DNA of 64,000 bases from Candidatus Eisenbergiella merdavium (GCA_019119595.1 DWWS01000013.1:1-64000), one strand, 5' to 3'; numbered from the stretch's first letter, positions 43,901-53,637 are shown. Notes: a model not told the origin generated them from the letters alone. Numbers and translations: made by a program.

Positions 43901-44702
43901 GCTTCCGGATCTGACCGAAGAGGAGAATGCCTTCTGGCGGCGTGTCTATGGAAGCCCGGATGAAGCGGCCATGCGCCTGCCCATGCTGTATGCAGGGCCG
44001 GATTTCTGGAAAACGGAAAGGCTGTATGCGGTAAGCGACGAAAGGGAGGATGTACCGGGAAGAAAGAAATATGATTTTGTCTCCGGTGAAAGGAAGGATC
44101 TGCTTTGCCGCTTCGGATCAGGAATTTTTGAGGAGTGTGCGGGGGAGATTTTCATCGAAGCGGAATATGCACTGGAAAAGTCGCAGAACGCATGGCTTAC
44201 CTCTTCCGTTCCTGACGGAAAAGGATGCTGGATGCATATCCGGTCGGAAACGGACGGCGGAACAGGACTTGCCATGATCAGCACAGATATGGGAGGCGGC
44301 GAGGGCATGCAGGCGAGAATACCGATGCATGCCGCGGGAATGCATTACCGCTTCCGGATCCATAATCCTGCGGATTATACGATATGGCTTTTGATGAGGT
44401 TTGAGGATACAGACAGCGATTACTGCGAGACGGCGGTGGACGGCATGATACGGGAGGCTGACCGCGCGTATGCGCCGGGCGGAGGCTTTTTTTCCTACAG
44501 CATGAAACAGAGATGGCATTGGAGAGCTGTGAGCCGTGCGCGGCTTGAGGAAGGGATCCATACACTTTCCCTGTATGGGACGAAGCCCGGACTACAGATT
44601 GACAGGATCTATCTGACCGCATCGGAGGATTGGCCTCCGGTGGACACCGGATGGAAGGAAAGCAGGGAAGCGGGAGAAGGAAAAAGAACAAAAAAAGTAT
44701 AA
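40974..44702 (+). CDS. Glycoside hydrolase family 115 (alpha-glucuronidase-like)
   Basis: A 1242-residue GH115 enzyme; characterised members remove (4-O-methyl)-glucuronic acid from xylan. Recognisable segments are LFLIGADRRGTVYAVYDLCEQ, SPWYFWGDVPV, DVAYRGIFLNDEEELDAW, LKGNYIWPAMHVNYFNENPE, VVGTSHCDMLLRSNQNEW, TLIWVDDNFGYMRRYPNERE and YHASYWASPGMSYLF. There is no signal peptide, so it acts in the cytosol on imported oligosaccharides. It is longer than usual; residues after about 850 probably form extra beta-rich domains. The start could also be at 40995. Last gene of the locus, 18 bases after the permease. Confidence 0.92.
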   Translation: MEERDEAMTAEKRFLLKRGEKVRLFCAEEENSAVRHAVGSLAGDMERACGCVVEWGNGQPSSDETVVVAVTAGTPWFDRMIPEGTGIGLDRLKDDRGELRWEAYLQQVCEGTLFLIGADRRGTVYAVYDLCEQLGVSPWYFWGDVPVRKKDSFTLPEDYIRADWPDVAYRGIFLNDEEELDAWAKRHTKDGTIGPETYRAVYELILRLKGNYIWPAMHVNYFNENPENGRLAEEMGVVVGTSHCDMLLRSNQNEWKPWLEKKGYQGVKYDYSIPGKNREQIREYWKESVEMNRAYEVTYTVGMRGIHDSGFVTERIDLDPALSETEKTEKKIRMLGEVIRDQRQIIRETLGEEKASRAVQTFIPYKEVLSLYDQGLDVPEDITLIWVDDNFGYMRRYPNERERCRKGGNGLYYHASYWASPGMSYLFFNSIPLAQTGNELKKCWESGIQRLWVLNVGALKPLELDLEFFLRYAWSAGRECREAKEAQVFVEEWINRNFSGKKGKRAAEVYGRFAQLNNVCKPEHLKAARFSQTSYGNEAARRLEELGKLVREGERIWEELPEQEREAFFELFLMKLQASFFINASFYYADRSCLCWERGAMRAADGCTEVSRRMDRKKKELLYYYNEVLKEGKWSGILTPESFSPPPTALFPAARPALTLGEPGLGAVWEELIFYAHGRERKRLTLFNRGSKAVRFWLEAPDWLETGQTQGTVETELVLFLCVRKDREAFRREREGKLILTGSAGERYEVPVKIRREADYSPAGGSSFYAEADGYVSIPADGYTAGRVEEDGSVSCFQPDTETDPGQKTGAVWRRIKYLGRGWGDAMEAFLPESDRHGEETVPDERSALEYAFFLEKEGAHLLEIHRFLTLKPKGRIRMGVVVDGGRPIILEAKTVDEWMGNWRDAVMEDGEKLYATLPWLSSGLHRLQIFPIDGYLTLSRYVIYTAQRQENDLGPADSAFFDGNGWRKGREETEELPDLTEEENAFWRRVYGSPDEAAMRLPMLYAGPDFWKTERLYAVSDEREDVPGRKKYDFVSGERKDLLCRFGSGIFEECAGEIFIEAEYALEKSQNAWLTSSVPDGKGCWMHIRSETDGGTGLAMISTDMGGGEGMQARIPMHAAGMHYRFRIHNPADYTIWLLMRFEDTDSDYCETAVDGMIREADRAYAPGGGFFSYSMKQRWHWRAVSRARLEEGIHTLSLYGTKPGLQIDRIYLTASEDWPPVDTGWKESREAGEGKRTKKV

Positions 44703-44779
44703 AGCTGAGAAAAACAGAGATAATTAAAGAAAGTGAAAGAAATATCAAGTAAAAAGACTGCTCTTTCCCGCTAATGGCG

Positions 44780-44808
44780 TTGCATAAAAAGGAGTGAAAC
44801 CATAATAT
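44780..44808 (+). promoter_or_regulatory. groESL promoter
   Basis: TTGCAT (44780-44785), 17-base spacer, TAATAT (44803-44808), directly upstream of the CIRCE operator. Confidence 0.75.
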
Positions 44809-44819
44809 ATCTATAGTGT

Positions 44820-44846
44820 TTAGCACTCGACATTGATGAGTGCTAA
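44820..44846. promoter_or_regulatory. CIRCE operator
   Basis: TTAGCACTC, 9-base spacer, GAGTGCTAA: a perfect match to the CIRCE inverted repeat bound by the heat-shock repressor HrcA. Its position just after the -10 box fits repression of groESL. Confidence 0.97.
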
Positions 44847-44897
44847 CAGCCTAAACAATACTGAATCAGAAAGTATTCAATGTAAGGAGGCATTTTT

Positions 44898-45185
44898 ATG
44901 AAATTAGTACCTTTAGGCGACAGGATCGTATTAAAGCAGCTTGAAGCGGAAGAGACCACCAAATCCGGAATCGTTCTTCCCGGACAGAGCAAGGAGAAGC
45001 CCCAGCAGGCGGAAGTCATCGCTGTAGGCCCCGGCGGAATGATCGACGGCAAGGAAGTTAAGATGGAAGTGAAAGCCGGAGATAAGGTGATCTATTCCAA
45101 ATATGCGGGAACGGAAGTGAAGCTTGACGACGATCAGGAATATATCATCGTAAAGCAGTCCGACGTTCTGGCTGTGATCGAATAA
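44898..45185 (+). CDS. groES: Co-chaperonin GroES
   Basis: A 95-residue 10-kDa chaperonin that caps GroEL. It begins MKLVPLGDRIVLKQLEAEET, has the mobile loop KSGIVLPGQSKEKPQ, and ends IVKQSDVLAVIE. AAGGAGG precedes the ATG. First gene of the CIRCE-controlled operon. Confidence 0.98.
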   Translation: MKLVPLGDRIVLKQLEAEETTKSGIVLPGQSKEKPQQAEVIAVGPGGMIDGKEVKMEVKAGDKVIYSKYAGTEVKLDDDQEYIIVKQSDVLAVIE

Positions 45186-45262
45186 GACGGCCGGTCAGAA
45201 GGGTCATTTGGAAGGATTATTTTAGAAAAGACAAAAACAGCGCCATCCGGCGCATTCAGTAA

Positions 45263-46912
<1,650 letters not shown>

Positions 46913-46981
46913 TCTGCGGATTTCCCAAAACGGATGAACCTGAGGGCGATTCCATCCAAAAACAAAAAAGCGTTAAAATTG

Positions 46982-47015
46982 GCGGCGCCTGCCGGAAACG
47001 GGGCGCCGCTTTTTT
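46982..47015 (+). terminator. groESL terminator
   Basis: GCGGCGCC (46982-46989) pairs perfectly with GGCGCCGC (47002-47009) and is followed by six T. Confidence 0.9.
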
Positions 47016-47058
47016 CAATATCCATTATTTTACTGCTGATTGAAAGAAAGGAAGGGTT

Positions 47059-47808
47059 ATGGCGGCGGTCATTTTTCTTGTTCTGGGTATTTTGTTTTGC
47101 ATCTATTGTATCGCCATTCTTGTGTCCGGAGTGTTCGGCTCCTGGTTTTTCCTGCTCTGGGGTGCGCTGGGGATCGGCTGCATCGGCGCCTGGAAAGTCC
47201 TTTCGTCAGGGCTCTGGGGGCGGCTTCCCGTTCCGGTGAGGGGAACGGTGCTGGGGCTGTTCGGCGCAGGACTGCTTGTTTTCCTTGTGATAGAGGGACT
47301 GGTCGTGAGCCGCTTTTATGCAAAGGGGGAGCCGGGGCTGGATTATCTGGTGGTGCTGGGAGCCCAGATGCGGGAGAGCGGGCCGAGCAGGGCGCTGCAG
47401 CTGCGGCTGGATCAGGCGTATGATTATCTGGCGGAAAATCCGGAAACTGTCGTGATCGTTTCCGGCGGACAGGGAAGCAACGAGCCGGTCAGCGAGGCGC
47501 AGGGCATGTATGCTTATCTGACCGGACGGGGAATCGCCCCGGAACGGATCCGGATGGAGGATCAGTCCAAAAACACGGTGGAAAACCTCAGATTTTCCAA
47601 ACGGTTCATAGAGGATGGGGCCTCCGTCGGCATAATCACCAATAATTTCCATGTATACCGGGCGGAAAGGTTAGCCGCCGGACAGGGCTATGAAACGATC
47701 CGTGGAATCGCAGCGCCCTGTGATCTTTCCATGCAGGCGAACAACATGCTGCGGGAATTTTTCGGGATCATGAAGGACTGGCTATGCGGCAATATGAAGC
47801 TGTGGTAA
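47059..47808 (+). CDS. YdcF-like DUF218 membrane protein
   Basis: A 249-residue protein with two or three N-terminal helices (FLVLGILFCIYCIAILVSGV, FFLLWGALGIGCIGAW, VLGLFGAGLLVFLVIEGLVV) and a DUF218 domain (LDYLVVLGAQMRESGPSRALQLRLDQAYDYL, VIVSGGQGSNEPVSEAQGMY, IRMEDQSKNTVENLRFSKRF, ITNNFHVYRAERLA). The family includes SanA/ElyC/YdcF, linked in some bacteria to envelope precursor handling. It is likely exposed outside the membrane. Monocistronic. Confidence 0.88.
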   Translation: MAAVIFLVLGILFCIYCIAILVSGVFGSWFFLLWGALGIGCIGAWKVLSSGLWGRLPVPVRGTVLGLFGAGLLVFLVIEGLVVSRFYAKGEPGLDYLVVLGAQMRESGPSRALQLRLDQAYDYLAENPETVVIVSGGQGSNEPVSEAQGMYAYLTGRGIAPERIRMEDQSKNTVENLRFSKRFIEDGASVGIITNNFHVYRAERLAAGQGYETIRGIAAPCDLSMQANNMLREFFGIMKDWLCGNMKLW

Positions 47809-47818
47809 TGATTTGAAA

Positions 47819-47830
47819 ACGTTTAAACGT
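47819..47830. promoter_or_regulatory. cre-like palindrome
   Basis: ACGTTTAAACGT, a perfect 12-bp palindrome inside TGAAAACGTTTAAACG, close to LacI/CcpA-type operators but lacking the usual final C. It lies about 75 bases upstream of the apt promoter. The regulator is unknown. Confidence 0.3.
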
Positions 47831-47904
47831 GGACGACATGGCGGCAGAAATGCCCGCAAAGGCTTGTTTTATGGCGAATTTCATGCGGAAGTGCAAAAGC
47901 TTCG

Positions 47905-47933
47905 TTGACTTATGATGGGAGAGATAATATAAT
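47905..47933 (+). promoter_or_regulatory. Near-consensus promoter of the apt-rel operon
   Basis: TTGACT (47905-47910), 17-base spacer, TATAAT (47928-47933), about 130 nt before apt. Confidence 0.9.
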
Positions 47934-47979
47934 AAAAGATAGTTTTTTAGGGAAAAACAGCTATAAAAATGTGCGAGGA

Positions 47980-48063
47980 GGAGCGGGAACGGCTTTGACT
48001 GCGGCGCGGATCCGATGATCCGCCGCCTGCTTGGAACCCTGCCGCTCCGGAATGGGGATCAGG
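47980..48063 (+). repeat. Structured leader before apt
   Basis: GGAGCGG (47980-47986) is complementary to CCGCTCC (48042-48048), which abuts the tail GGAATGGGG containing the apt ribosome-binding site. Between them is a bulged GCGGC..GGATC / GATCCGCCGC hairpin with a CGAT loop. It shares the end of the loop-to-SD family but uses a different scaffold. Confidence 0.5.
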
Positions 48064-48588
48064 ATGAAAAAACTGGAAGAATACGTAAGAAGCATTCCGG
48101 ATTTTCCGGAAAAAGGAGTGATATTCCGCGATGTGACCAGCGTACTGCAGGATGCGGACGGTCTGAGGCTTGCGATCGACACGATGCAGGATCTGGTGAA
48201 GGATCTGGAATATGACGTGGTTGCAGGGCCGGAATCCAGAGGCTTTATCTTTGGAACGCCCATCGCATACAATAATCATAAGCCCTTCGTGCTGATCCGG
48301 AAAAAGGGAAAGCTTCCCTGCGAGACGGTTTCCATGGAGTATGATCTGGAATACGGCACGGCGGTGATCGAGATCCATAAGGACGCCATCCGACCGGGAC
48401 AGAGAGTGCTGATCGTGGATGATCTGATCGCGACCGGAGGAACCACCGAGGCGATGATCCGTCTGGTGGAATCGCTCGGCGGCCAGGTGGTCGGCGTGGT
48501 GGTCATGATGGAGCTCGCGGGTCTGAAGGGCAGGGAGAAGCTTGCGGGCTACCGGCTGGAGTCCGCGATCCGTTATGACGGAAAATAG
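48064..48588 (+). CDS. apt: Adenine phosphoribosyltransferase
   Basis: Salvages adenine to AMP with PRPP. The 174-residue protein has IPDFPEKGVIFRDVTSVLQD (residues 11-30), VAGPESRGFIFG, VLIRKKGKLP and the PRPP loop VLIVDDLIATGGTTEAM. The ATG at 48064 follows GGGGATCAGG. First gene of the apt-rel-MBL-hemZ block; apt next to rel is a frequent Firmicutes arrangement. Confidence 0.96.
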   Translation: MKKLEEYVRSIPDFPEKGVIFRDVTSVLQDADGLRLAIDTMQDLVKDLEYDVVAGPESRGFIFGTPIAYNNHKPFVLIRKKGKLPCETVSMEYDLEYGTAVIEIHKDAIRPGQRVLIVDDLIATGGTTEAMIRLVESLGGQVVGVVVMMELAGLKGREKLAGYRLESAIRYDGK

Positions 48589-48678
48589 GGCGACGCTCCG
48601 GAATGGGGATTCCGTTGACTGATGTGAGGGGAAAGCTGCCCTGCGCCTGAGCTTTTACAGGAGGCAGGCTGTTGTGAG

Positions 48679-51084
48679 ATGAGAGATGCCGGTGAGATTA
48701 TGAATAAAGCGGTTATGACGGAAGAAAAGACCAAAATCGTATATGAGGGCGGCGGCAGTCTGGACGCGAGGCCCGGCCAGGATGAGAACGGCGTTCTCAT
48801 CGACGACGGGCGCATTGAGGCCATGAAGGAATACCTGAGTCCGGAGGAGCTTTACCAGGATCTCATCGCCCGCGTGCGCAGATATCACCCCTCGGATGAT
48901 ATCTCCATGATCGAAAAGGCCTATCGTGTGGCGGAAAAGGCCCATGAGGGGCAGGTGCGCAAATCCGGGGAGCCCTACATCATACATCCGCTGTGCGTGG
49001 CCATTATTCTCGCCGACCTGGAGCTGGATAAGGAAACCATCGAGGCCGGGCTTCTGCACGACGTGGTGGAGGACACCATCATGACGGTGGAGGAGATCAC
49101 AAAGGAATTCGGGCCGGACGTGGCGCTGCTGGTGGACGGCGTGACCAAGCTGCAGCACATCAATTTCCGAAGCGACAAGGAAAACGGAGAGAGCAGGACG
49201 CCGGATCAGCAGGAGGTGCAGGCGGAGAACCTGCGCAAGATGTTCCTCGCCATGGCTAAGGATATCCGGGTCATCATGATCAAGCTGGCGGACCGCCTGC
49301 ACAATATGCGTACGCTGAAGCACCAGCCGCCGGAAAAGCAGCAGCGCATCGCAAGAGAGACCATGGAGATCTACGCGCCCATCGCCCAGAGGCTCGGCAT
49401 TTCCAAGATCAAGGTGGAGCTGGACGATCTGTCCTTAAAATATCTGGAGCCGGATGTCTATTATGACCTGGTGGATAAGATCGCCATCCGCAGGAGCGAA
49501 CGGGAAACCTACATCCGTCAGATCGTGGAGGAAGTGGCCGAGCACATGAAAAATGCAGGCATCAAGGCCAGGCTGGACGGCAGGGTGAAGCATTTTTTCA
49601 GTATTTATAAAAAAATGAAGAACCAGCATAAAACGCTGGATCAGATTTACGATCTGTTCGCGGTCCGCATCATCGTGGATACGGTGAAGGACTGCTACGC
49701 GGCGCTGGGCGTGATCCATGAAATGTATAAGCCCATCCCTGGACGGTTCAAGGACTATATCGCCATGCCCAAGGCGAACATGTACCAGTCCCTTCACACC
49801 ACGGTGATCGGTTCCTCCGGCCAGCCCTTTGAGATCCAGATCCGGACCGTGGAGATGCATAAGGCGGCGGAATTCGGTATTGCCGCCCACTGGAAATATA
49901 AGGAAGCCTCCGACGGAAAAAAGGTGGAGGCCCAGGAGGAGGAAAAGCTGGCCTGGCTGCGCCAGATCCTGGAATGGCAGAGGGATATGTCGGACAACAG
50001 GGAGTTTATGAACCTGCTGAAAAGCGACCTGGACCTGTTTTCCGATACCGTTTACTGCTTTACCCCCACCGGAGATGTGAAAACCCTTCCGGCGGGAAGC
50101 ACGCCCATTGATTTTGCCTATAACGTCCATACCGCGGTGGGAAACCGGATGATCGGCGCGAGAGTGAACGACAAGCTGGTGAACATCGACTATGAGATCC
50201 AGAACGGGGACCGGGTGGAGATACTGACCTCCCAGAATTCCAAGGGGCCCAGCCGGGACTGGCTGAACCTGGTGAAGTCCACCCAGGCCAAGAACAAGAT
50301 CAACCAGTGGTTCCGCAACGAATTCAAGGAAGAAAACATCGGAAAGGGCAAGGAAATGCTCCTCGCCTACTGCAAGGCGAAGGGCCTTTCCGCCGCCGAT
50401 CTGTTAAAGCCTCCCTACATGGAGGCTCAGATGAAAAAATACGGCTTCCGGGACTGGGATTCTCTCCTGGCGGCAGTGGGACACGGCGGCCTGAAGGAGG
50501 GCCAGATCTTAAACCGCATGCAGGAGCTGTACGATCGGGATCACCCCAGGGTGCTGAGCAACGAGGAGGTGCTGGCGGGCATCGCGGAGAATGCCCAGGC
50601 CCGCCAGATGCTGCCCCGAGCCAAGAGCAAGAACGGCATTGTGGTGAAGGGCATCCACGACGTGGCGGTGCGTTTTTCCAAGTGCTGCTCCCCCGTGCCG
50701 GGGGACGAGATCATCGGCTTTGTGACCAGGGGAAGAGGCATTTCCATCCACAGGACCGACTGCGTCAACATCCTGAACCTGCCTGAGATTGAGCGCGCAA
50801 GGCTCATCGACGCGGATTGGGAGGGCTCTCCCGAAGAGATACAGGGAGAAAAATATGTGGCGGAGATCGTCATTTACGCCAACAACCGCAGCGGCCTCCT
50901 TGCCGATATTTCCAGGGCGCTGACGGAGAAAAACATCGATATCCTTTCCATGAACACCCGCACCAGCAAGCAGGGCCTCGCCACCCTTTCCGCCTCCTTT
51001 GAGGTGGGCGGCAGGGAAGAGCTGAACCGTGTGATCGAAAAGATACGGACGATCGAGAGCGTCCTGGATATCGAACGAAGCTGA
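48679..51084 (+). CDS. relA: RelA/SpoT (p)ppGpp synthetase/hydrolase
   Basis: A bifunctional long Rel enzyme of 801 residues controlling the stringent response. It has the HD hydrolase (KAHEGQVRKSGEPYIIHPLC, AGLLHDVVEDT), synthetase (KMKNQHKTLDQIYDLFAVRI, YIAMPKANMYQSLHTTVIG), TGS (VYCFTPTGDVKTLPAGSTPI), zinc-finger-like region (RFSKCCSPVPGDEIIGFVTR) and C-terminal ACT domain (YANNRSGLLADISRALTEKN). The exact start is uncertain; ATG at 48700 is an alternative to 48679. It follows apt by 90 bases. Confidence 0.96.
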   Translation: MRDAGEIMNKAVMTEEKTKIVYEGGGSLDARPGQDENGVLIDDGRIEAMKEYLSPEELYQDLIARVRRYHPSDDISMIEKAYRVAEKAHEGQVRKSGEPYIIHPLCVAIILADLELDKETIEAGLLHDVVEDTIMTVEEITKEFGPDVALLVDGVTKLQHINFRSDKENGESRTPDQQEVQAENLRKMFLAMAKDIRVIMIKLADRLHNMRTLKHQPPEKQQRIARETMEIYAPIAQRLGISKIKVELDDLSLKYLEPDVYYDLVDKIAIRRSERETYIRQIVEEVAEHMKNAGIKARLDGRVKHFFSIYKKMKNQHKTLDQIYDLFAVRIIVDTVKDCYAALGVIHEMYKPIPGRFKDYIAMPKANMYQSLHTTVIGSSGQPFEIQIRTVEMHKAAEFGIAAHWKYKEASDGKKVEAQEEEKLAWLRQILEWQRDMSDNREFMNLLKSDLDLFSDTVYCFTPTGDVKTLPAGSTPIDFAYNVHTAVGNRMIGARVNDKLVNIDYEIQNGDRVEILTSQNSKGPSRDWLNLVKSTQAKNKINQWFRNEFKEENIGKGKEMLLAYCKAKGLSAADLLKPPYMEAQMKKYGFRDWDSLLAAVGHGGLKEGQILNRMQELYDRDHPRVLSNEEVLAGIAENAQARQMLPRAKSKNGIVVKGIHDVAVRFSKCCSPVPGDEIIGFVTRGRGISIHRTDCVNILNLPEIERARLIDADWEGSPEEIQGEKYVAEIVIYANNRSGLLADISRALTEKNIDILSMNTRTSKQGLATLSASFEVGGREELNRVIEKIRTIESVLDIERS

Positions 51085-51098
51085 AGCGTGGAGGATAA

Positions 51099-51237
51099 GA
51101 TTGGAAAATGCGCTTGATAGCGCATTTTCCAATCCGGATTTGCGCCGAAACGTCGCAAATCCTGTTATCACAGCAAAGAAATCGCATTCGCGATTTCTTC
51201 GCGCGTGCCTCAGCATGAAAATGCTGAGGCGTGGAGG
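51099..51237 (+). repeat. Four-hairpin leader stack before the MBL gene
   Basis: Successive perfect stems: GATTGGAAAATGCGC / GCGCATTTTCCAATC (15 bp, 51099-51113 and 51120-51134); GGATTTGCG / CGCAAATCC around loop CCGAAACGT (51136-51162); AAGAAATCGC / GCGATTTCTT with loop ATTC (51176-51199); GCCTCAGCAT / ATGCTGAGGC with a GAAA tetraloop (51207-51230). GTGGAGG follows as the ribosome-binding site. Stems two and three correspond to the two stems of the 18620-18720 copy. Confidence 0.7.
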
Positions 51238-51242
51238 AAAAT

Positions 51243-51893
51243 ATGTCAGATATCAAAATCGGGCGGATGGTGCTGAGCATCTGCCAGACCAACTGCTATT
51301 ATATATACCGGGAAGGAAAGAAGGACGAAAACGGAATGACGGAGGTGCTTCTCATCGACCCGGCGGATCGGGGAGCACAGATTTATGAGGCGCTCTCCCA
51401 AAAGGGCTTCCGCGTGGGCGCGATCCTTCTGACCCACGGTCACTTTGACCATATCTGGGGAGCGAATGAATTGAGAAGGCTTTCCGGCGCGAAGATTCAT
51501 GCCTTTGAAGGAGAAAGGGAGCTTTGCGAGGATGCGCAGAGGAACGTGTCCGCGCAGGCAGGAAGACCGGAGACGGTGCAGGCAGATTTTTATGAGAAGG
51601 ACGGAAGCTTGCTGGAGATCGCGGGCTTTCGGCTGAAGCTGATCGCAACGCCCGGCCACACCGGCGGAAGCTGCTGCTACTATCTGGAGGAGGAGAAGCT
51701 GCTGTTTTCCGGAGATACCCTGTTTGAGGGCTCCGTGGGAAGAACCGATTTTCCCACAGGAAGCATGAGCAGCCTGGTCCGCTCGATCAGGGAAAAGCTG
51801 TTCGTCCTTCCGGAGGATGTGATCGTTTATCCGGGACACGGCGACACTACCACCATCGGAGACGAGAAAAAATATAATCCCTATTGTCAGTAA
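51243..51893 (+). CDS. MBL-fold hydrolase (glyoxalase II-like)
   Basis: A 216-residue YcbL/GloB-type metallo-hydrolase: ILLTHGHFDHIWGANELRRL (THxHxDH), ATPGHTGGSCCYYLEEEKLL, FSGDTLFEGSVGRTDFPTGS and VYPGHGDTTTIGDEKKYNPY. GGAGG lies 5 nt before the ATG at 51243. It sits between rel and hemZ, a conserved position in clostridia; the substrate is not known (thioesterase activity is the family norm). Confidence 0.9.
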   Translation: MSDIKIGRMVLSICQTNCYYIYREGKKDENGMTEVLLIDPADRGAQIYEALSQKGFRVGAILLTHGHFDHIWGANELRRLSGAKIHAFEGERELCEDAQRNVSAQAGRPETVQADFYEKDGSLLEIAGFRLKLIATPGHTGGSCCYYLEEEKLLFSGDTLFEGSVGRTDFPTGSMSSLVRSIREKLFVLPEDVIVYPGHGDTTTIGDEKKYNPYCQ

Positions 51894-51914
51894 GGCGGGA
51901 AGCACCCCGCCTTT
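51892..51914 (+). terminator. Stem-loop after the MBL gene
   Basis: AAGGCGGG (51892-51899) pairs perfectly with CCCGCCTT (51906-51913) and is followed by a short T-rich run. It may reduce, not abolish, readthrough into hemZ. A second stem (ACTGGCC / GGCCGGT with TTTTTT, about 51964-51986) follows. Confidence 0.7.
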
Positions 51915-52020
51915 CTTAATCCTTAAGGAAAATTTGACGCCGGACGAAGGTCCAAATCCGGAAACTGGCCGAGGGCCGGTTTTTTGTGCGGCGTACATGC
52001 TTCGGCACGGAGGAAGAAAA

Positions 52021-53466
52021 ATGCTTGCTGTAACATTGAATGAGCTTCGGTTTGAATATGATATCCATTCTCTGGTAAAAGCCTTTTATCCGGCGGAAAC
52101 GGTAAAGGTCTTTCAGGAGGGAACGAAGGAGTTTGTTTCCGACGGGGAGAACCCGGCGATCGCGGTGCTCTTTGAAAAAACCCGGATCCGGATCCGGGTG
52201 GATGATTCCGAAGGGGAGACCGCTCTTTCCAGCCCGGAGGAAAAGAATGTGGTGAAAAACGAGCTGAAACAGCTTTTGTACCGGATGCTTTCAACAAAAA
52301 CGGGAAGACTCCTTCCCTGGGGAAGCCTGACCGGCATCCGTCCTGCCAAGATCGCCATGCAGCTTCTGGAGGAGGGCAGGACGCAGGAGGAGATCCGTTC
52401 CTATATGGAACAGACCTACTACTGCAGCAGAGAAAAGGCGGAGCTTGCCATCGGGATCGCGTGCCGGGAGAAGGAGATTTTAAAGGATATCCACTATGAG
52501 CAGGGCTACAGCCTGTATGTGGGCATTCCCTTCTGTCCCACCACCTGCCTCTACTGCTCCTTCACTTCCTTCCCCATCACGGCCTGGCGGGCCCGGGTGG
52601 AGGAATACCTGGACGCGCTGGAGCGGGAGATGGATTTTGTCAGGGAGGCATGCCGGGACCGGGTTCTGGACAGCGTGTACATCGGCGGCGGAACGCCCAC
52701 CACGCTGGAGCCGGAGCAGCTTGAGAGGCTGCTTTCCCGCATCCGGGAGACCTTTGATTTTTCCCAGGTGAAGGAATTTACGGTGGAGGCCGGCCGGGCG
52801 GACAGCATCACGGCGGACAAGCTGCGCGTGCTGAAAAAATACGGCGTGACCCGCATTTCCGTAAATCCCCAGACCATGAACCAGAAGACCCTGGATCTGA
52901 TCGGCCGCAGGCACACCGTGGAGCAGGTGAAGGAGGCCTTTTACCTGGCGAGACAGGAGGGCTTTACCAACATCAACATGGATCTGATCCTGGGGCTTCC
53001 CGGGGAGGAGCTTCCCGAGGTGCAGCACACCATGGAGGAGATCAAAAGGCTTTCTCCCGACAGCCTGACCGTGCACTCCCTCGCGGTGAAGAAGGCCTCC
53101 CGCATGATGCAGTGGATCGAAAAGAACGGTCTGGAGCTTCTCCATAATACGGAGGAGACAATTTCGCTCGCGGCCCGGACGGCGCAGGAGATGAACCTGC
53201 ATCCCTACTACCTGTACCGCCAGAAGAACATGACCGGAAACCTGGAAAATGTGGGCTATGCCAGAGAGGGCTGCTACGGGCTGTACAACATCCTCATCAT
53301 GGAAGAAAAGCAGACCATTATGGCCATCGGCGCCGGAACCATCTCCAAGGCAGTCCATCCCGACGGGCGGATCGAGCGCTGTGAAAATGTGAAGGAGCTG
53401 CCGCTTTATCTGGAGAAGATCGATGAGATGATTGAGAGGAAGAGGAGGCTGCTGGAAGGGGTATAA
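52021..53466 (+). CDS. hemZ: HemZ-type radical SAM coproporphyrinogen dehydrogenase-like protein
   Basis: A 481-residue oxygen-independent coproporphyrinogen III oxidase-family protein. An N-terminal domain (to about 150) precedes the radical SAM core with the cluster motif CPTTCLYCSF (CxxxCxxC, residues about 176-185), YIGGGTPTTLEPEQL, VEAGRADSI and MDLILGLPGE; the C-terminus holds the HemN-like part. GGAGG precedes the ATG at 52021. HemZ paralogues may act in heme metabolism or other radical chemistry. It would normally lead on to hisS, but here an island intervenes. Confidence 0.9.
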   Translation: MLAVTLNELRFEYDIHSLVKAFYPAETVKVFQEGTKEFVSDGENPAIAVLFEKTRIRIRVDDSEGETALSSPEEKNVVKNELKQLLYRMLSTKTGRLLPWGSLTGIRPAKIAMQLLEEGRTQEEIRSYMEQTYYCSREKAELAIGIACREKEILKDIHYEQGYSLYVGIPFCPTTCLYCSFTSFPITAWRARVEEYLDALEREMDFVREACRDRVLDSVYIGGGTPTTLEPEQLERLLSRIRETFDFSQVKEFTVEAGRADSITADKLRVLKKYGVTRISVNPQTMNQKTLDLIGRRHTVEQVKEAFYLARQEGFTNINMDLILGLPGEELPEVQHTMEEIKRLSPDSLTVHSLAVKKASRMMQWIEKNGLELLHNTEETISLAARTAQEMNLHPYYLYRQKNMTGNLENVGYAREGCYGLYNILIMEEKQTIMAIGAGTISKAVHPDGRIERCENVKELPLYLEKIDEMIERKRRLLEGV

Positions 53467-53529
53467 ATGCTTTCGGCTGACCTGGAAGCACAAAAAGATT
53501 TTTGCGGTATTTCATTCGAAAGGTTATAA

Positions 53530-53574
53530 AAAATTCATAAGAATTTTGTTGTAATCGCCGCAATAAGATAATAA
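53530..53574 (+). promoter_or_regulatory. Palindrome and promoter of the small-protein/GNAT pair
   Basis: AAAATTC-ataa-GAATTTT (53530-53547) is a perfect inverted repeat overlapping the left edge of a promoter (TTGTTG 53546-53551, 17-base spacer, TAATAA 53569-53574). The layout suits autoregulation by the small first protein. Confidence 0.5.
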
Positions 53575-53637
53575 AATGTATATAGGAAAGTATGCTTAAC
53601 CGAAGAAAAAGCCATACTAACGAAGGAGGTGTTTCTT

